DNA of 41,978 bases, taken from positions 1 through 41,978 of the forward strand of contig JAUNIB010000009.1 in assembly GCA_030523645.1 (NCBI GenBank). Direction: 5' to 3'. The translations under genes were made by a program, and so were the position numbers. Positions 41,439 to 41,978 of the stretch are shown here, one piece after another. How positions within the stretch are numbered: the stretch's first letter is position 1; every line of letters starts with the position of its first letter. The notes beneath the pieces were generated by a model. The model was not told where the DNA came from and searched no databases. It saw nothing but the letters and a program-made list of their open reading frames with translations. Origin of the DNA: Selenomonadaceae bacterium. GTDB lineage: Bacteria; Bacillota; Negativicutes; Selenomonadales; Selenomonadaceae.

Positions 41439-41828
41439 ATGTTTATATTCAGCAGCGACAGCAAGAAGTCCGACAATGGAGTTTCCAATCGGGACATTGA
41501 GACTATTATCGGCAAGGGAACTGCCATGAACGGCAATATCGCCTCCAACGGCAACCTGCGCTTTGACGGTACCCTTGAGGGTAATATCGAGACCACAGGT
41601 CATGTGGTCATCGGGGCCACCGGCATTATCACCGGAAATATCTCTGCGGCCAGCCTTGATGTGGCCGGCACCGTTACCGGCAATGTTACCACCGTGGGCA
41701 ACCTCTCCATCCATCCTACCGGACAGCTTGTAGGCGATGTGCGGGTCAAGTCTCTGAATATTGCCGACGGCGGCGTATTCCGCGGCCGCAGCGAGATGGA
41801 TGTCCATACCGTTGCACCGCAGGCATAA
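41439..41828 (+). CDS. Bactofilin (polymer-forming cytoskeletal protein)
   Basis: 129 residues. The central beta-helix is made of short repeats (GNIASNGNLRFDGTLEGNIE, ASLDVAGTVTGNVTTVGNLS) typical of the bactofilin domain (DUF583), with flexible ends. AAGGAG precedes the ATG. Bactofilins form nucleotide-independent filaments at the membrane and localise peptidoglycan hydrolases; the adjacent M23 gene is the obvious partner (inferred from known pairs such as CcmA with Csd1). Confidence 0.93.
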   Translation: MFIFSSDSKKSDNGVSNRDIETIIGKGTAMNGNIASNGNLRFDGTLEGNIETTGHVVIGATGIITGNISAASLDVAGTVTGNVTTVGNLSIHPTGQLVGDVRVKSLNIADGGVFRGRSEMDVHTVAPQA

Positions 41829-41847
41829 TACTATATGAAAAGCAAAG

Positions 41848-41885
41848 GGGCTGTGAAAAAATGAGCAATCATTTTTTCACAGCCC
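41848..41885 (+). terminator. Terminator after the bactofilin gene
   Basis: A perfect 17-bp stem from GGGCTGTG/CACAGCCC up to the apical ATGA-GCAA-TCAT. The remaining 93 bases of the window hold no supported feature. Confidence 0.88.
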
Positions 41886-41978
41886 TAGTTGTTTATTTAT
41901 TGCGGTGGAATGTTGTAGAATACTGCCTGTAAGAAGTCACGCTGCCCGGTGCAGCGAAGTCGGACGATGACATAGACC

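Overview
The window looks like a chromosomal segment of a diderm Firmicute, most likely Negativicutes (Selenomonas/Dialister/Anaerovibrio-type). It combines Firmicute-style strong Shine-Dalgarno sites and gene sets with outer-membrane autotransporters that end in a C-terminal Phe, and its gaps carry short GC-rich palindromic repeats. No tRNA, rRNA or CRISPR array was seen. Genus-level assignment is inference.

Layout. (1) 1-1211, minus strand: 5' part of an autotransporter adhesin whose reading frame is broken by a G10 tract directly after the signal peptide (apparently phase OFF). (2) 1343-1600: debris that looks like a mobile-element remnant, with a hairpin that sequesters a ribosome binding site. 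(3) 1738-9373: an AT-richer, tightly packed operon encoding a small HTH regulator, a restriction-methylase fusion (type IIG-like), a second N6-adenine methyltransferase, a SIR2-domain protein and a HerA-type ATPase. It starts at a near-consensus promoter whose spacer is a perfect palindrome. This looks like a composite anti-phage island: restriction-modification joined to SIR2-HerA. It is the most interesting object here. (4) 9443-9640: a remnant resembling the start of an IS3-type element, then a gamma carbonic anhydrase. (5) 10707-11648: a minus-strand GT51 glycosyltransferase. (6) 11890-20814: a complete arginine pathway cluster, argC-J-B-D-F-G-H, with palindromic repeats in several gaps and a 70-bp tandem duplication in the argD leader. 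(7) 20925-21650: a HigBA-type toxin-antitoxin pair. (8) 21913-26443: a chemoreceptor, then a second, intact autotransporter. (9) 26566-30159, minus strand: an FMN alpha-hydroxy-acid oxidoreductase with a Cys-rich N-terminus, an exported TPR protein and aspartase. (10) 30395-31816: a membrane diguanylate cyclase. (11) 32043-36226, minus strand: lysS, greA, a GIY-YIG protein, a membrane-anchored cyclophilin and an exported protein of unknown function. (12) 36394-41828, plus strand: thiC without a TPP riboswitch, an HlyD-like protein, rfbD, an M23 peptidase and a bactofilin.

How the genes work together. The arg genes cover N-acetylglutamate to arginine; ArgJ recycles the acetyl group, so no separate argE is needed. 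In the defence operon the two methyltransferases would mark self DNA, the fusion protein would cut unmodified DNA, and SIR2-HerA would act as an NAD-consuming second line of defence. That division of labour is inference from the domains. M23 peptidase plus bactofilin is a known cell-shape pairing. GreA and LysS share a transcript with a perfect consensus promoter.

Repeats. Two recurring palindromic element types fill many gaps: a 98-100 bp element bounded by ACCTCA and TGAGGT, and one built of GGCTCCCCT/AGGGGAGGC half-units. Four terminator-like hairpins of unrelated base sequence share the apical pattern ATGA-N4-TCAT.
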